Notes: generated by a model from the sequence alone, not told the origin. DNA of 32,809 nt from Phycisphaeraceae bacterium (GCA_028280965.1 JANQKT010000204.1:1-32809), one strand, 5' to 3'; numbered from the stretch's first letter, positions 16,392-24,617 are shown. Numbers and translations: made by a program.

Positions 16392-16595
16392 ATGCAAGAT
16401 GAAGACCGCCTGATCCGGATCGAGGAGAAGCTCGCGTTCCTTGAGAAGCACATCGCGGACCTGGATGATGTGGTGCGCGACCTGTCGGCACGGCTGGATG
16501 TGCATGGCCAGGGCGTCACCGCCGTGCGCAAGATGCTCGAAGACCACCTCAGCGAGCAGTCCGACCCCGGCGACGAAAAGCCGCCGCATTGGTAA
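16392..16595 (+). CDS. slyX: SlyX-like small coiled-coil protein
   Basis: The 67-residue acidic protein matches the SlyX family in length and layout: an N-terminal heptad-repeat helix (IRIEEKLAFLEKHIADLDDVV, about 8-28), a second helical stretch, and the typical terminal PPHW. SlyX proteins are small dimeric or trimeric coiled coils of unknown biochemical role. The start ATG 16392 has no ribosome site; a -10-like TACGAT ends 6 nt before it. It is divergent from the MarC gene and followed about 100 bp later by the DUF1080 gene, which has its own ribosome site. Confidence 0.88.
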   Translation: MQDEDRLIRIEEKLAFLEKHIADLDDVVRDLSARLDVHGQGVTAVRKMLEDHLSEQSDPGDEKPPHW

Positions 16596-16694
16596 AAATA
16601 GTTGTCGATGCCCCTGTTTTAGCGGGTGACGCGCCGCGTCCCGTGCAAGCACCCTAAGCTCATACCGATCGAACCTTTTCACCGGAGTCTCACC

Positions 16695-17504
16695 ATGAGC
16701 ACCGATCCGAGCCCTGAACCGTCCCGGAAAAACCTAACCCGCCGCGGCCTGTTCGGCGTTGCGGGTGCCAGCGCGATCGCCCTGACCGGTGCGCAGGCCT
16801 ACGCGGATGGGCACGGCGACGACCACAAACAAGACAAACCCTCCGGCCCGGATGGCCCGTATGCCTTCATCGACGGCACCGGCCACGGCTGGGTCACGCT
16901 CGGCGAAAAGGACTTTAGCAAGGTCAATAGCGCCGACGACACCTGGTCTTGGAAAGACGGCGTGCTCTACTGCACCGGCAAGCCGCTCAGCGTCATGCGC
17001 ACCGCGAAGATGTACGGCAACGTCGAGATCAGCATCGAGTGGAACCACCGCAAGAAGGGCGGCAACTCCGGGCTGTTCGTCTGGTCCGACAAAGAGGTCA
17101 TCGACAAGATGACCGAGGAAGGCAAGCCCGGCCTGCCCAGCGGGATCGAGGTGCAGATGCTCGACCTGGGCTACGAAGAAGTCTTCAAAGCAGGCGACCC
17201 CAACCGCGACAGCAGCTGGTTCACCTCGCATGGCGACGTGTTCCCCGTCCGCCAGAAGATGACGCCGTTCCCCCCGCTGTCCCCCAACGGCGTGCGCAGC
17301 TTCCCATCGGAAGACCGCGTCAAGCCGCACGGCAATTGGAACCACTACTACGTCCGCGCGATCAACGGCGAGGTCCGGCTGTGGGTCAACGGCAAAGAAG
17401 TGTCCGGCGGCAACAACTGCTCGACGACCAGGGGCTATCTGTGTTTAGAAGCCGAGGGCTCGCCGATCGAGTTCCGCCATATCCGGCTGCGCGAGCTGCC
17501 GTAA
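16695..17504 (+). CDS. Tat-exported DUF1080 (3-keto-disaccharide hydrolase-like) protein
   Basis: The start ATG 16695 (269 residues) has GGAG at suitable spacing; an in-frame start at 16626 would add a non-family N-terminus. Residues 1-40 are a twin-arginine signal: LTRRGLFGVAGAS followed by a hydrophobic run and a probable AYA cleavage site. An Asp/His/Gly-rich linker follows. The mature domain has DUF1080 features: WSWKDGVLYCTGKPL, EISIEWNHRKKGGNSGLFVW, GIEVQMLD, WNHYYVRAINGEVRLWVNGKEV and the final IEFRHIRLREL. The beta-jelly-roll DUF1080 fold is abundant in planctomycetes; some members hydrolyse 3-keto-glycosides, others are of unknown activity. It is likely periplasmic and involved in carbohydrate degradation. 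Confidence 0.93.
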   Translation: MSTDPSPEPSRKNLTRRGLFGVAGASAIALTGAQAYADGHGDDHKQDKPSGPDGPYAFIDGTGHGWVTLGEKDFSKVNSADDTWSWKDGVLYCTGKPLSVMRTAKMYGNVEISIEWNHRKKGGNSGLFVWSDKEVIDKMTEEGKPGLPSGIEVQMLDLGYEEVFKAGDPNRDSSWFTSHGDVFPVRQKMTPFPPLSPNGVRSFPSEDRVKPHGNWNHYYVRAINGEVRLWVNGKEVSGGNNCSTTRGYLCLEAEGSPIEFRHIRLRELP

Positions 17505-17506
17505 AG

Positions 17507-17573
17507 GTAGGCCGGGCTTCAGCCCGGATTGCTGTGACATGTTGAGGGGAATCCGGGCTGAAGCCCGGCCTAC
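17507..17573. repeat. 24-bp perfect inverted repeat
   Basis: Arms 17507-17530 and 17550-17573 are exact reverse complements, with a 19-nt loop. Each arm contains GGCCGGGCTTCAGCCCGG, itself a nested hairpin, and resembles a dispersed palindrome family. It begins 3 bp after the DUF1080 stop codon and may also stabilise or end that transcript. Confidence 0.9.
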
Positions 17574-17667
17574 TGACTATCGCTTTGGTATCAAGATTTT
17601 TCAGACATAGTCTCGATTCCCAACGGATACTGTATTACGATTCAATCAAACACAACCGGGAGTAATT

Positions 17668-18219
17668 ATGCATATCTCTTTTATCTCGTCCCTGTTTCTG
17701 ATGACATCGATGATGCCGGGGGTACTACCTTCGGAGGATAATCCTGAGAAAGAGACCAAACGCTACGCAATCAAAGCGGAACAGAGTGAACTGGAAGACA
17801 GCTCTTACCAGCTGCATTACCGTTTCAGTAGCCCCAAGCGCCATGGTGTTGTGAATTCGTTTATTCAGTACACCGATCCAGGTAAATTCTCGACAAATTC
17901 ACGCAATGGAGCTTGGAAAGAAGAAAAAGATGGCAGTGTCGAAGTGACCGTGACGATTACGATGGCACTGTTACCACCCGGAGATGATCAACCCCAGCAA
18001 CGGATCGAACTAAAGATTGTTCAGGCAAGCAACCTCGGCAAAGCCTACACCTCTCACCGGATCAAACTTAAAAACCCGATCAAGCATCTCGATGATGTGA
18101 TCGGGGATTCGATTGAGGGCGGATGGATTAATATCGATGAACAAGTCACGCTGCTTACCTTGAATGAGCAGCCGATTTACTTCACGCTTGAGACCGAACG
18201 TCCTGAACAGAATGACTGA
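17668..18219 (+). CDS. Exported protein of unknown function, AT-richer than neighbours
   Basis: The 183-residue product is not one I recognise. The start ATG 17668 has GGGAG 7 nt upstream. The first 18-20 residues (MHISFISSLFLMTSMMPG) resemble a weak signal peptide. The rest is polar, with alternating patterns suggesting beta strands, for example VEVTVTITMALLPP and RIELKIVQASNLG. Base and codon use stand out: many A/T-ending codons (aaa, gaa, att, cat) against the strongly G/C-ending codons of its neighbours. It is preceded by the palindrome at 17507-17573 and by an AT-rich gap. Both points fit a recently acquired or weakly selected gene. It is convergent with the gene at 18241. Confidence 0.7.
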   Translation: MHISFISSLFLMTSMMPGVLPSEDNPEKETKRYAIKAEQSELEDSSYQLHYRFSSPKRHGVVNSFIQYTDPGKFSTNSRNGAWKEEKDGSVEVTVTITMALLPPGDDQPQQRIELKIVQASNLGKAYTSHRIKLKNPIKHLDDVIGDSIEGGWINIDEQVTLLTLNEQPIYFTLETERPEQND

Positions 18220-18240
18220 GAGCGCCGAGTCGCTTGACTC

Positions 18241-20040
18241 TCACCCCAACGGCGTGCAGAACCACCCGCTCTCGCGGCCGATTTGGACCTGTTGCAAGAG
18301 GTGAAGTTTGACCCGCCCGGCGAGCTTGCCGACGAGTTGTGTCGCCAGGTCGGCGCGGTCGGTGAACAGATGCAGCACCGGGTCGGTGTCGATGAAGTCG
18401 CGGTCACGCTGGGTCAATGCGAGCAGCTCCAGGTGGTCGCGGACCCATTGCCCGGCGGCGATCAGCTGCATGACCGTATCGTTCATGGGATCGGTCCCCT
18501 GTTTCAAGATATGCACAACGCCGTGCGCATCGACAGCGAGCTGGGTGCCCGGCTGGTCGGGGAGGCGCGCGTCAAGCACAGCGGGCTGATCGATCGCCGC
18601 GGGCCCGCCGGCCAGGAGCGCAACCAGGTCTAGTTCGGTCCTGGGTGTCAGCACGCGCGGCTGCGGCGCGGGCCGGGTCGGTTCGCTCGCGGTGGCGGGT
18701 GCCGGGGTGTGGCCCGGCTGCCTTGTCGCTGCGGCCTGTTGGGTCGCGCCGCCCCGCGCCGAGGCCGTGCGTTGGGTTGGCGGGGCGATCGGTGGTGTCG
18801 GCTGCATCCCAGGACGCGGCGATGGCCGTGATGCCGGCGTGCCGATGCCTGCCGCTTCGGGGCTTAAACGCTGAGCCGTCGGCGCGGTTTGTTGGGCGGG
18901 TTGCACATCCGGCGGCGGGACAATCGATTCGATCACCGCCGGGCGCTCGGGTTCCTGCTCCTTTATTGCCTGACCGGTGTCCGCCATTTCCGGTGACGGG
19001 GGCTCGAGTGTGTCGAACCAGGCGACCAGCTGCGGCCAGACACCGACGGGGTCGGGGAAGCTGCCGATTTCGCGGACCTGCACCGGCTGCATGCGTTTGA
19101 GGTGACCGATGAACTCGACCTGGTTGGCCAGATCGCCCTGCATGTCCAGCGACACCCTGCTTGCCGCCGCATGGGCCGAGGCTTCGTCGCTGCCCATGAC
19201 CATGAGCCCGATGCCGCGGTCGGCCAGGCGCGGGTCGGCGCGCACAATCTGTCGAAGCTGCTGCGTGGCCCCGGCGATAGACGCGTCGTCCGAGCCACAC
19301 AACAGCGTCCAGTCCTCCAGCGCCGCAAAGCGCGACAGCGTTACCGCGTCATCGCCGGGTTCCAGACGCACCAGGATCGTCCGCGTCGGCGCGCTCTCAC
19401 TACGCGTCAGCGCATCAAGCAAACCCACCAGCCCGGTCTTGTTCCCACGCATCGGCGGGATGCGCACCGCGGCGATCGATCCGGCCGGCGAGGGCTCGGC
19501 CTCGGCACGCGGCTCGATCAGCTCCAGGTCGATCGCGCTCTCGCCCACGTGCAGCAGCGCGACCGGCCCCTCGCTCTGCGCGATGAGCTGGGCGTACTGC
19601 GTTAGCCACGGCCCGGACATGCCCGGCAGGTTGCCCAGCACGACCGCCTCGACCACGGCCTGCGGCGCCGGCTCGTTGTCGTCCGCGTCGAGCACTTCAA
19701 CCGCGGGCCCGGTCTCCTGGGCCGGGTCGGTCTGCGTGTCTGTCTCTACCAACGTCGGGTCCTCTTGCTCGCTCTCGGTCAGCCGCAGCACCGGGTGCCG
19801 GTCGTCGGGCTCCTTGCCCGCCGCGTCGTTCAGATCATTCGCGAAAGCCCCCGCCCCCGGTGGGTTGCCCCCCGGGTGGCCCGGCTCGTCGAGCTTGGGC
19901 GGCAGGCGGATGGGCTCGGGCCCGTCGATCGGGCTGTCTTGGTCGGCGGGCGTATCGTCGGCGTTCGACCCGTCGACCACACCGGTGAGGTAAAGCTCCG
20001 CCAACTCGTCGATCTGTTTGCGGCTGGTAGGGTCGTCCAT
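18241..20040 (-). CDS. MinD/FlhG-like protein with degenerate P-loop, partner of ParA-CBM48
   Basis: The 599-residue protein is read as follows. An acidic, Pro-rich N-terminus (1-125) precedes a region (about 128-345) with the order of a MinD/FlhG-type SIMIBI NTPase: a strand-loop VVLGNLPGMSGPWL where Walker A would be, a switch-like ILVRLEPGD, and a late DRGIGLMVMGSDEASAHAA followed by VEFIGHLKRMQPVQVREIG. The Walker A lysine and Ser/Thr are missing (GMSGPW), so ATP hydrolysis is unlikely. A long Pro/Ala/Gln/Thr linker (about 350-460) follows, then a C-terminal helical domain (about 465-599). It lies 27 bp downstream of the ParA-CBM48 gene on the same strand. The remote homology is inferred from pattern only. 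Confidence 0.7.
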   Translation of the reverse strand: MDDPTSRKQIDELAELYLTGVVDGSNADDTPADQDSPIDGPEPIRLPPKLDEPGHPGGNPPGAGAFANDLNDAAGKEPDDRHPVLRLTESEQEDPTLVETDTQTDPAQETGPAVEVLDADDNEPAPQAVVEAVVLGNLPGMSGPWLTQYAQLIAQSEGPVALLHVGESAIDLELIEPRAEAEPSPAGSIAAVRIPPMRGNKTGLVGLLDALTRSESAPTRTILVRLEPGDDAVTLSRFAALEDWTLLCGSDDASIAGATQQLRQIVRADPRLADRGIGLMVMGSDEASAHAAASRVSLDMQGDLANQVEFIGHLKRMQPVQVREIGSFPDPVGVWPQLVAWFDTLEPPSPEMADTGQAIKEQEPERPAVIESIVPPPDVQPAQQTAPTAQRLSPEAAGIGTPASRPSPRPGMQPTPPIAPPTQRTASARGGATQQAAATRQPGHTPAPATASEPTRPAPQPRVLTPRTELDLVALLAGGPAAIDQPAVLDARLPDQPGTQLAVDAHGVVHILKQGTDPMNDTVMQLIAAGQWVRDHLELLALTQRDRDFIDTDPVLHLFTDRADLATQLVGKLAGRVKLHLLQQVQIGRESGWFCTPLG

Positions 20041-20067
20041 GACCAGTTGCCCCCGGCATCAATAGGG

Positions 20068-21495
20068 TCAGGCGACCTCGAGCACGCTGTTGAGTTCGCC
20101 GAAGGGGTTGGTTTCGGTTTCGGGGTTGTATGGGTCCTTGACCCACTGCCCGTCGATGACCAGGCGGTAGCGGTAACGGCCCGGCGGGATGGCGATGCAT
20201 GCCTGCCAGACGCCCAGCTCTTCATGGCGGTTCATCGGCGTGGACGCGGGGTTCCAGTTGTTGAAGTCGCCCGCGATGCCGACACGGCTCTTGCCCTCGC
20301 CCGGCTGGACAAACAGCACGCCCTTGTGCGTCTTGCGGATGCCGTACAGCTTGTCGAGCTTCTCTTTCAGGCCCGGCCGCTCGGGCGCGGGCTGCACGGC
20401 CGAGGCGACCGGCTGCAGCGGCGCGGCGGGCTGTGCTTGTTGCGGCTCGGCGACCGACGGTTCGGGCTGCGGCGGGATCGGCTGGTCGATCCCGTTCGCC
20501 GAGGCCTGGCGGCTGAGGCGTTGCGAGAGCTGCGCGGTGCGTGCGGACAGCTCGCGCGCCCGCTCGACCAGTTCCGCGGCACGTGATACCGAGGCGTTGT
20601 CCGCGTCCTGCGGCGGGACCGGCGCGGACCGCGCCACATCGCTGCCCGACAGGGTCGGTGTGTTGGCGTAGGCCTGGCCATTGGGCAGCGTGGCCGTCGT
20701 GGTTGCTTGCGCGGGCATCGCGGCCGGGACAGGCGGGTTGGCGACCAGCCAGGCGGCCAGCTCATCGAAGTCCTTCATCCCGCGCGATGCGCCGTCGTAC
20801 TCGGTGATCGGCTGGCCGAAGCTCGCGGCTTCCTTCAGCTTCGCGTTGAAGTTGATCACCAGCGGCAACAGCTTGTCGCCGAAGTGCTTCTTCAGCTCGC
20901 TGAGGATCTCTCGTGCCAGCTTCGTGCGGACGTCGTACAGCGTCGGCAGCACCTTGAAACGCACATGGTGACCCACCTTCGCGGTGAGCATCTCGATCGT
21001 CTGCTCCTGCCGGTAGCTGCCCTGCATCGCGAAGTAGCCGGTCTCGACGGGGACGATCACCTCGTCGGCGGCGCGCAGCGCGTTAAACGTCAAGAGCCCG
21101 ATCGAGGGCGGGCAGTCGATCACGCAGTAGTCGTACCGATCCGCGGCGGGCGCAAGCACCTGGATCAGCCGGCGGTCACGGTCCGCGGCGTTGGCCAGCC
21201 GCTGCTCGATCCCCGCCAGGCCAACGGTCGCCGGCGCGAGGTCCAGCTGCCGCGAGATCTGCCAGACGATGTCGGCGATCCCGAGCTGGCCGTCCATGCC
21301 GTGGCGCAGCAGGTCCGCGATCGACTGGCCGACCTGTTTCTCGGGGACCGCCAGGCCCAGCGCGCAGTGGCCCTGCGGGTCCATGTCCACCAGGAGCGTC
21401 TTGTGCCCGCGCGACGCGAGCGTCGCCGCGAGGTTGATCGACACGGTCGTCTTGCCGCAGCCGCCCTTCTGGTTGATGATCGCGATGGTCCGCAC
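20068..21495 (-). CDS. ParA/MinD-type ATPase fused to a C-terminal CBM48 (glycogen-binding-like) domain
   Basis: The start is GTG 21495 (VRTIAIINQ), with AAAGGG 8 nt upstream; the open frame extends further but that part is low-complexity. The 475-residue protein has a ParA domain (1-255): deviant Walker A KGGCGKTT (10-17), Walker A' LLVDMDPQG, Walker B YCVIDCPPS, and LPTLYDVRTKLAREIL. A linker (about 255-385) holds a helical segment rich in Ala/Arg/Glu and Pro/Gln runs. The last 88 residues match a CBM48/AMPK-beta-type domain: VGIAGDFNNWNP, RYRYRLVIDGQWVKDP, and a terminal GELNSVLEV. The two tryptophans and the late Asn used in glycogen binding are kept. ParA ATPases position DNA or protein cargo; this tail suggests a polysaccharide cargo, which is inference. 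Confidence 0.92.
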   Translation of the reverse strand: MRTIAIINQKGGCGKTTVSINLAATLASRGHKTLLVDMDPQGHCALGLAVPEKQVGQSIADLLRHGMDGQLGIADIVWQISRQLDLAPATVGLAGIEQRLANAADRDRRLIQVLAPAADRYDYCVIDCPPSIGLLTFNALRAADEVIVPVETGYFAMQGSYRQEQTIEMLTAKVGHHVRFKVLPTLYDVRTKLAREILSELKKHFGDKLLPLVINFNAKLKEAASFGQPITEYDGASRGMKDFDELAAWLVANPPVPAAMPAQATTTATLPNGQAYANTPTLSGSDVARSAPVPPQDADNASVSRAAELVERARELSARTAQLSQRLSRQASANGIDQPIPPQPEPSVAEPQQAQPAAPLQPVASAVQPAPERPGLKEKLDKLYGIRKTHKGVLFVQPGEGKSRVGIAGDFNNWNPASTPMNRHEELGVWQACIAIPPGRYRYRLVIDGQWVKDPYNPETETNPFGELNSVLEVA

Positions 21496-21744
21496 GACGC
21501 GTGCCCTTTCGTCCGTGATCCGGGTGCGATCCGCCGGTCCATCCGACGCGCTCGCTGTCTGGCTCTGCCTTCGGCGGGCTCCGCCCGGCCGGTCACAAAC
21601 GTCCTGCGCGGGACGATCCAACGCCCGCTTGTCGCAGTTATCGGGGTTCATCGCGCAAGGGCTTGAGGAATTCGTGCTTAAACCACAGGCACGGGCGGTT
21701 CGACGCTGTGTCTGACGCCCGATACGATCTCGCAGCCGCCGGTC

Positions 21745-22368
21745 ATGAGCCCCAAACCTCCGCTTATTCTCGCCAGCCAATCGCCCCGCCGTGCGCAGCT
21801 CCTGCGCGAGGCGGGGGTCGTTTTTGAACAGCGCTCACCGCCGTTTGCCGACCCGGATCAGCCGCCGGATCGTTCGGTGCTCTTCAACAGCGGGCCCGGC
21901 GAGTACGCCCAGGCGCTTGCTTTGCAAAAGGCGGACAGCCTGGCGCGTGGGATGCGCGAGGAGGCAACCATTCTTGCGGCCGACACGATCTGCGCAGACG
22001 ACCAGGGCAACCTCATCGGCAAGCCCAAAGATCGGGACCACGCCGAACAGATGATCCGCTCGTTTGTGAACACGCGCCACGAAGTGATCACGGGGGTGGT
22101 GATGATGGTGTTGAATAAGAGCGGGCAGGGCAGTTTCATCGCGGATTCCGTATCTGCGGCGGTTCATTTTGGGTCGATTGCGGACCGGCAACTAGGCGAT
22201 TATCTGGCGACCGACGACTGGCGCGGCAAGGCCGGCGGCTACAACCTCTTCGACCGCCAGGCCGCGGGCTGGCCGATCACGGTTGAGGGCGACCCGACGA
22301 CGGTTGTTGGCCTGCCGATGCGCTGGGTTAGGCAGATGCTCGACTCCTCGTTACTCTCGGGCGGATGA
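21745..22368 (+). CDS. maf: Maf family nucleotide pyrophosphatase
   Basis: The 207-residue protein hydrolyses non-canonical nucleoside triphosphates to monophosphates, a house-cleaning role. Maf motifs are in order: the N-terminal substrate loop SQSPRR (12-17), the metal-binding AADTIC (about 78-83), GKPKD, HEVITGVV and WRGKAGGYNLF (about 158-169). Two insertions (about 35-50) lengthen it slightly compared with typical members of about 190 residues. A TACGAT hexamer at 21723-21728, 16 nt before ATG, is a possible -10 with a short leader. Its stop codon overlaps the lpxK start by 4 bp (ATGA), so the two are translationally coupled. It is divergent from the ParA-CBM48 gene. Confidence 0.93.
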   Translation: MSPKPPLILASQSPRRAQLLREAGVVFEQRSPPFADPDQPPDRSVLFNSGPGEYAQALALQKADSLARGMREEATILAADTICADDQGNLIGKPKDRDHAEQMIRSFVNTRHEVITGVVMMVLNKSGQGSFIADSVSAAVHFGSIADRQLGDYLATDDWRGKAGGYNLFDRQAAGWPITVEGDPTTVVGLPMRWVRQMLDSSLLSGG

Positions 22369-23414
22369 GCCTGCGTGCCCGAGCCCTGCAAGCGATGTCC
22401 AACGGCGACCCGTCGCCGGGTGATCGCGCGCTGCGCACGGCGTTGTCGCTCGCGACCCCGATCTACGCCGCGGGTAATGCGCTGCGCTCCACCGGCTTTG
22501 CGCTCGGCGTCAAGCGCTCGCACGCGCTGGGCCGGCCGACGATCTCGGTCGGCAACCTCACGACCGGCGGGACCGGCAAGACGCCGATGGTCGCGCACGT
22601 CGCGCGCACGCTCATCGACAAGGGCCACCGCCCGTGCATCCTGCTCCGCGGATACCGCGGCGGCGACGAGGCCGGAGAGCACCAGCGCCTGCTCGGTGAC
22701 GCCGTGCACGTCGAGCCGAACCCCGACCGCGTCGCCGCGGCACAGATCGCGCTGGGCGAAGACCCGTCGATCACCTGCTTCGTGCTCGACGATGGCTTCC
22801 AGCACCGCCGGGCAAGGCGTGATCTGGACCTGGTCCTGATTGATGCGACCAACCCTTGGGGCTTCGGGCATCTCCTGCCGCGCGGGCTGATGCGCGAGCC
22901 CAAGGCGGCACTACGCCGGGCCGATGCGGTCATCGTGACGCGCGCGGATCAGGCCGGCCCCGCTGAGGTCGCGCGCCTCGATAACGAGATCCAGCGGCTG
23001 ACCGGCCGGGCCCCGCTCGCGCACACCGAGCACGCGTGGGCCGGGCTGCGCCAACACGAAGCCGACCGCCTGTCGCTGGACACGCTCGCGGAGTTGGATG
23101 TCATGGGTGTGGTCGGCATCGGCAACCCGGCCGCGTTCGCTGATACGCTTGCGCGGCACGCCGGCCGGGTTGTCCACTGCGAGCAACTGCCCGACCACTA
23201 CCGCTACACGCGCAAGCAGTTGTTGGGGCTGATCGATTTGACGAAGACCGCTGGCGCGGGCGCGCTGGTTACGACCGAGAAGGACTGGGTCAAGTGGTCG
23301 CTGCTCTTGGAAGATGAACAGCTCGACCTGCCGATCTACCGTGCCGATCTTGCGATCCGCTTCAGAGACGGCGAGGAAGCGTTGATAGCGCTGATCGATA
23401 AGGCGGTTGCTTAG
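22365..23414 (+). CDS. lpxK: Tetraacyldisaccharide 4'-kinase (lipid A biosynthesis)
   Basis: The 349-residue enzyme phosphorylates the 4' position of the lipid A disaccharide at the inner face of the cytoplasmic membrane. Family blocks are VGNLTTGGTGKTP (Walker A, about 62-75), ILLRGYRGG, the conserved LDDGFQHRRARRDLDLVLIDA (about 140-160), LLPRGLMREP and the late LVTTEKDWVKW. An N-terminal hydrophobic helix (LATPIYAAGNALRS) is the membrane anchor. Its presence implies an LPS-type outer membrane. It overlaps maf by 4 bp; a 15-bp stem-loop follows its stop codon. Confidence 0.96.
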   Translation: MSLRARALQAMSNGDPSPGDRALRTALSLATPIYAAGNALRSTGFALGVKRSHALGRPTISVGNLTTGGTGKTPMVAHVARTLIDKGHRPCILLRGYRGGDEAGEHQRLLGDAVHVEPNPDRVAAAQIALGEDPSITCFVLDDGFQHRRARRDLDLVLIDATNPWGFGHLLPRGLMREPKAALRRADAVIVTRADQAGPAEVARLDNEIQRLTGRAPLAHTEHAWAGLRQHEADRLSLDTLAELDVMGVVGIGNPAAFADTLARHAGRVVHCEQLPDHYRYTRKQLLGLIDLTKTAGAGALVTTEKDWVKWSLLLEDEQLDLPIYRADLAIRFRDGEEALIALIDKAVA

Positions 23415-23442
23415 ATCACCCCTCCTATCTTGGCGTAAACAA

Positions 23443-23476
23443 GGGGACAGCCCCTTTGTTTAAAGGGGCTGTCCCC
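23443..23476. terminator. 15-bp perfect stem-loop between convergent genes
   Basis: GGGGACAGCCCCTTT (23443-23457) pairs exactly with 23462-23476 around a 4-nt loop. It lies between lpxK and the convergent TPR gene. Read on the minus strand it is followed by TTGTTT, a weak uridine-rich tract, so it could terminate the TPR operon; on the plus strand no T-run follows. The GGGGACAG core also resembles a dispersed palindrome family. Confidence 0.6.
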
Positions 23477-23495
23477 GCCTGCTAGATTGCACGGT

Positions 23496-24617
23496 TCAAC
23501 GCAGCGCCTCAAGTAGCGATTCAATCCCGGGATGATCCGGCGCAAGCGTCTTGAGGTTGTCGATCGAGATACGCGCCTCATTGGCTTGGCCGGCCTTGAT
23601 CTGCCACTCGGCGAGCAGCGCGACAAAGTCCGCGACCTCGCGATCGATACGGTCCGGGGCGATCTGGTGGTAACCGTAGACCTCCGCCAGGTGGTTCACG
23701 GCCTCGTCGAGTTTGTCCGCGCGTTCGTACAACCGGGCGCGCAGTCGGGCCGACTCGATCCGCCAGCGCGATCCGGGGAACGCGCCCCAGGTGTATTCGA
23801 GCTGGATTACCGCCTCGTCGTCCTGGCGGTTGTCCATGTAGAGGTGCGCCTTCTGGATGTTGTAGGCCGCGACATCGGCCCGGTGGTCGGCGTTGCCCAG
23901 GCGGATCGCGCGGTCGATCGATTTGTGTGCCGCTTCATAATCACCGCGCAGCGCCGCGACGTCCGCGAGGCCGGAGACCCCTTCGTGCCGGAAGTTTTGC
24001 TCGCCGTTGGGCCCTTGTTGGGCTTTGACTGCGCGGTTGAACGCGATCTCCGCCGCCGAGATATCGCCCAGGGTCAGGTAGATCTGCCCCAGTGCGTTGT
24101 ACACCCCACTGTCCGCGCCGTCGCCGGCGATGCGGACCGCGCTCTGATAGTGCACTTCAGCCTGCTCGAGCCGGCCCAGCTTCGCGGCACATGCACCGGC
24201 CAGCTTCTGCAACTCGGACACCTCGGCGTCATGCTCAAACGCTTTATTCAGCGACGCGTACGCTGGCTCCCACTTCTCTTGCTGGATGCGCGTCTGGGCA
24301 AGCAACACGTGCCCGTCGGTCTGGTCGGGGTGGTCCTGCGTAAACGCCCTGACCCTCGCCTCGAAACGGGACAGGTCCAGGTTCTCCTGCAGCAGGGACT
24401 GGAATTCTTCTTGCAGGCCGCCCAGCTCGGCTTCAATCGACTTGGCGCTCGGCTGGCTGCGCTCCTTGCTTTCGGAATCGTCAGCCCCACCGCCGCGATC
24501 GATCAGGAGGTAGCCGACCACGCCCACCGCGACGGCGAGCAGCACCAGCAGGCCGAGCACCGACGGAGCGATGCGCCCGGTTCGGTTCAATGCACAACTT
24601 GGGTTGAGATCGCTCAC
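23496..24617 (-). CDS. Membrane-anchored TPR protein
   Basis: The 373-residue protein has a short cytoplasmic N-terminus and one membrane segment (about 18-41, VLGLLVLLAVAVGVVGYLLI). A Ser/Glu-rich linker leads into a predominantly tetratricopeptide-repeat region (about 85-370). Repeat signatures include AYASLNKAFEHDAEVSELQKLAGACAA-like helices and clear units at ALGQIYLTLGDISAAEIAFNRAV and ADVAALRGDYEAAHKSIDRAI. The TPR part should lie in the periplasm and act as a protein-interaction scaffold. It overlaps the small gene upstream by 4 bp (ATGA), so they form an operon. No specific partner can be named. Confidence 0.88.
   Translation of the reverse strand: MSDLNPSCALNRTGRIAPSVLGLLVLLAVAVGVVGYLLIDRGGGADDSESKERSQPSAKSIEAELGGLQEEFQSLLQENLDLSRFEARVRAFTQDHPDQTDGHVLLAQTRIQQEKWEPAYASLNKAFEHDAEVSELQKLAGACAAKLGRLEQAEVHYQSAVRIAGDGADSGVYNALGQIYLTLGDISAAEIAFNRAVKAQQGPNGEQNFRHEGVSGLADVAALRGDYEAAHKSIDRAIRLGNADHRADVAAYNIQKAHLYMDNRQDDEAVIQLEYTWGAFPGSRWRIESARLRARLYERADKLDEAVNHLAEVYGYHQIAPDRIDREVADFVALLAEWQIKAGQANEARISIDNLKTLAPDHPGIESLLEALR

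Noticed and set aside
16372..16491. N-terminal extension of the MarC frame
   Set aside because: It would be antisense to slyX and lacks membrane segments; the family begins at the ATG at 16371.
18221..18243. Small hairpin GAGTC-GCTT-GACTC between convergent genes
   Set aside because: A five-bp stem of mixed composition with no T-run; could easily be chance.
21496..21780. N-terminal extension of the ParA-CBM48 frame
   Set aside because: The 95 extra residues are Arg/Pro/Ser-rich without ParA features and run across the divergent maf start. GTG 21495 has a proper ribosome site directly before the ParA fold.
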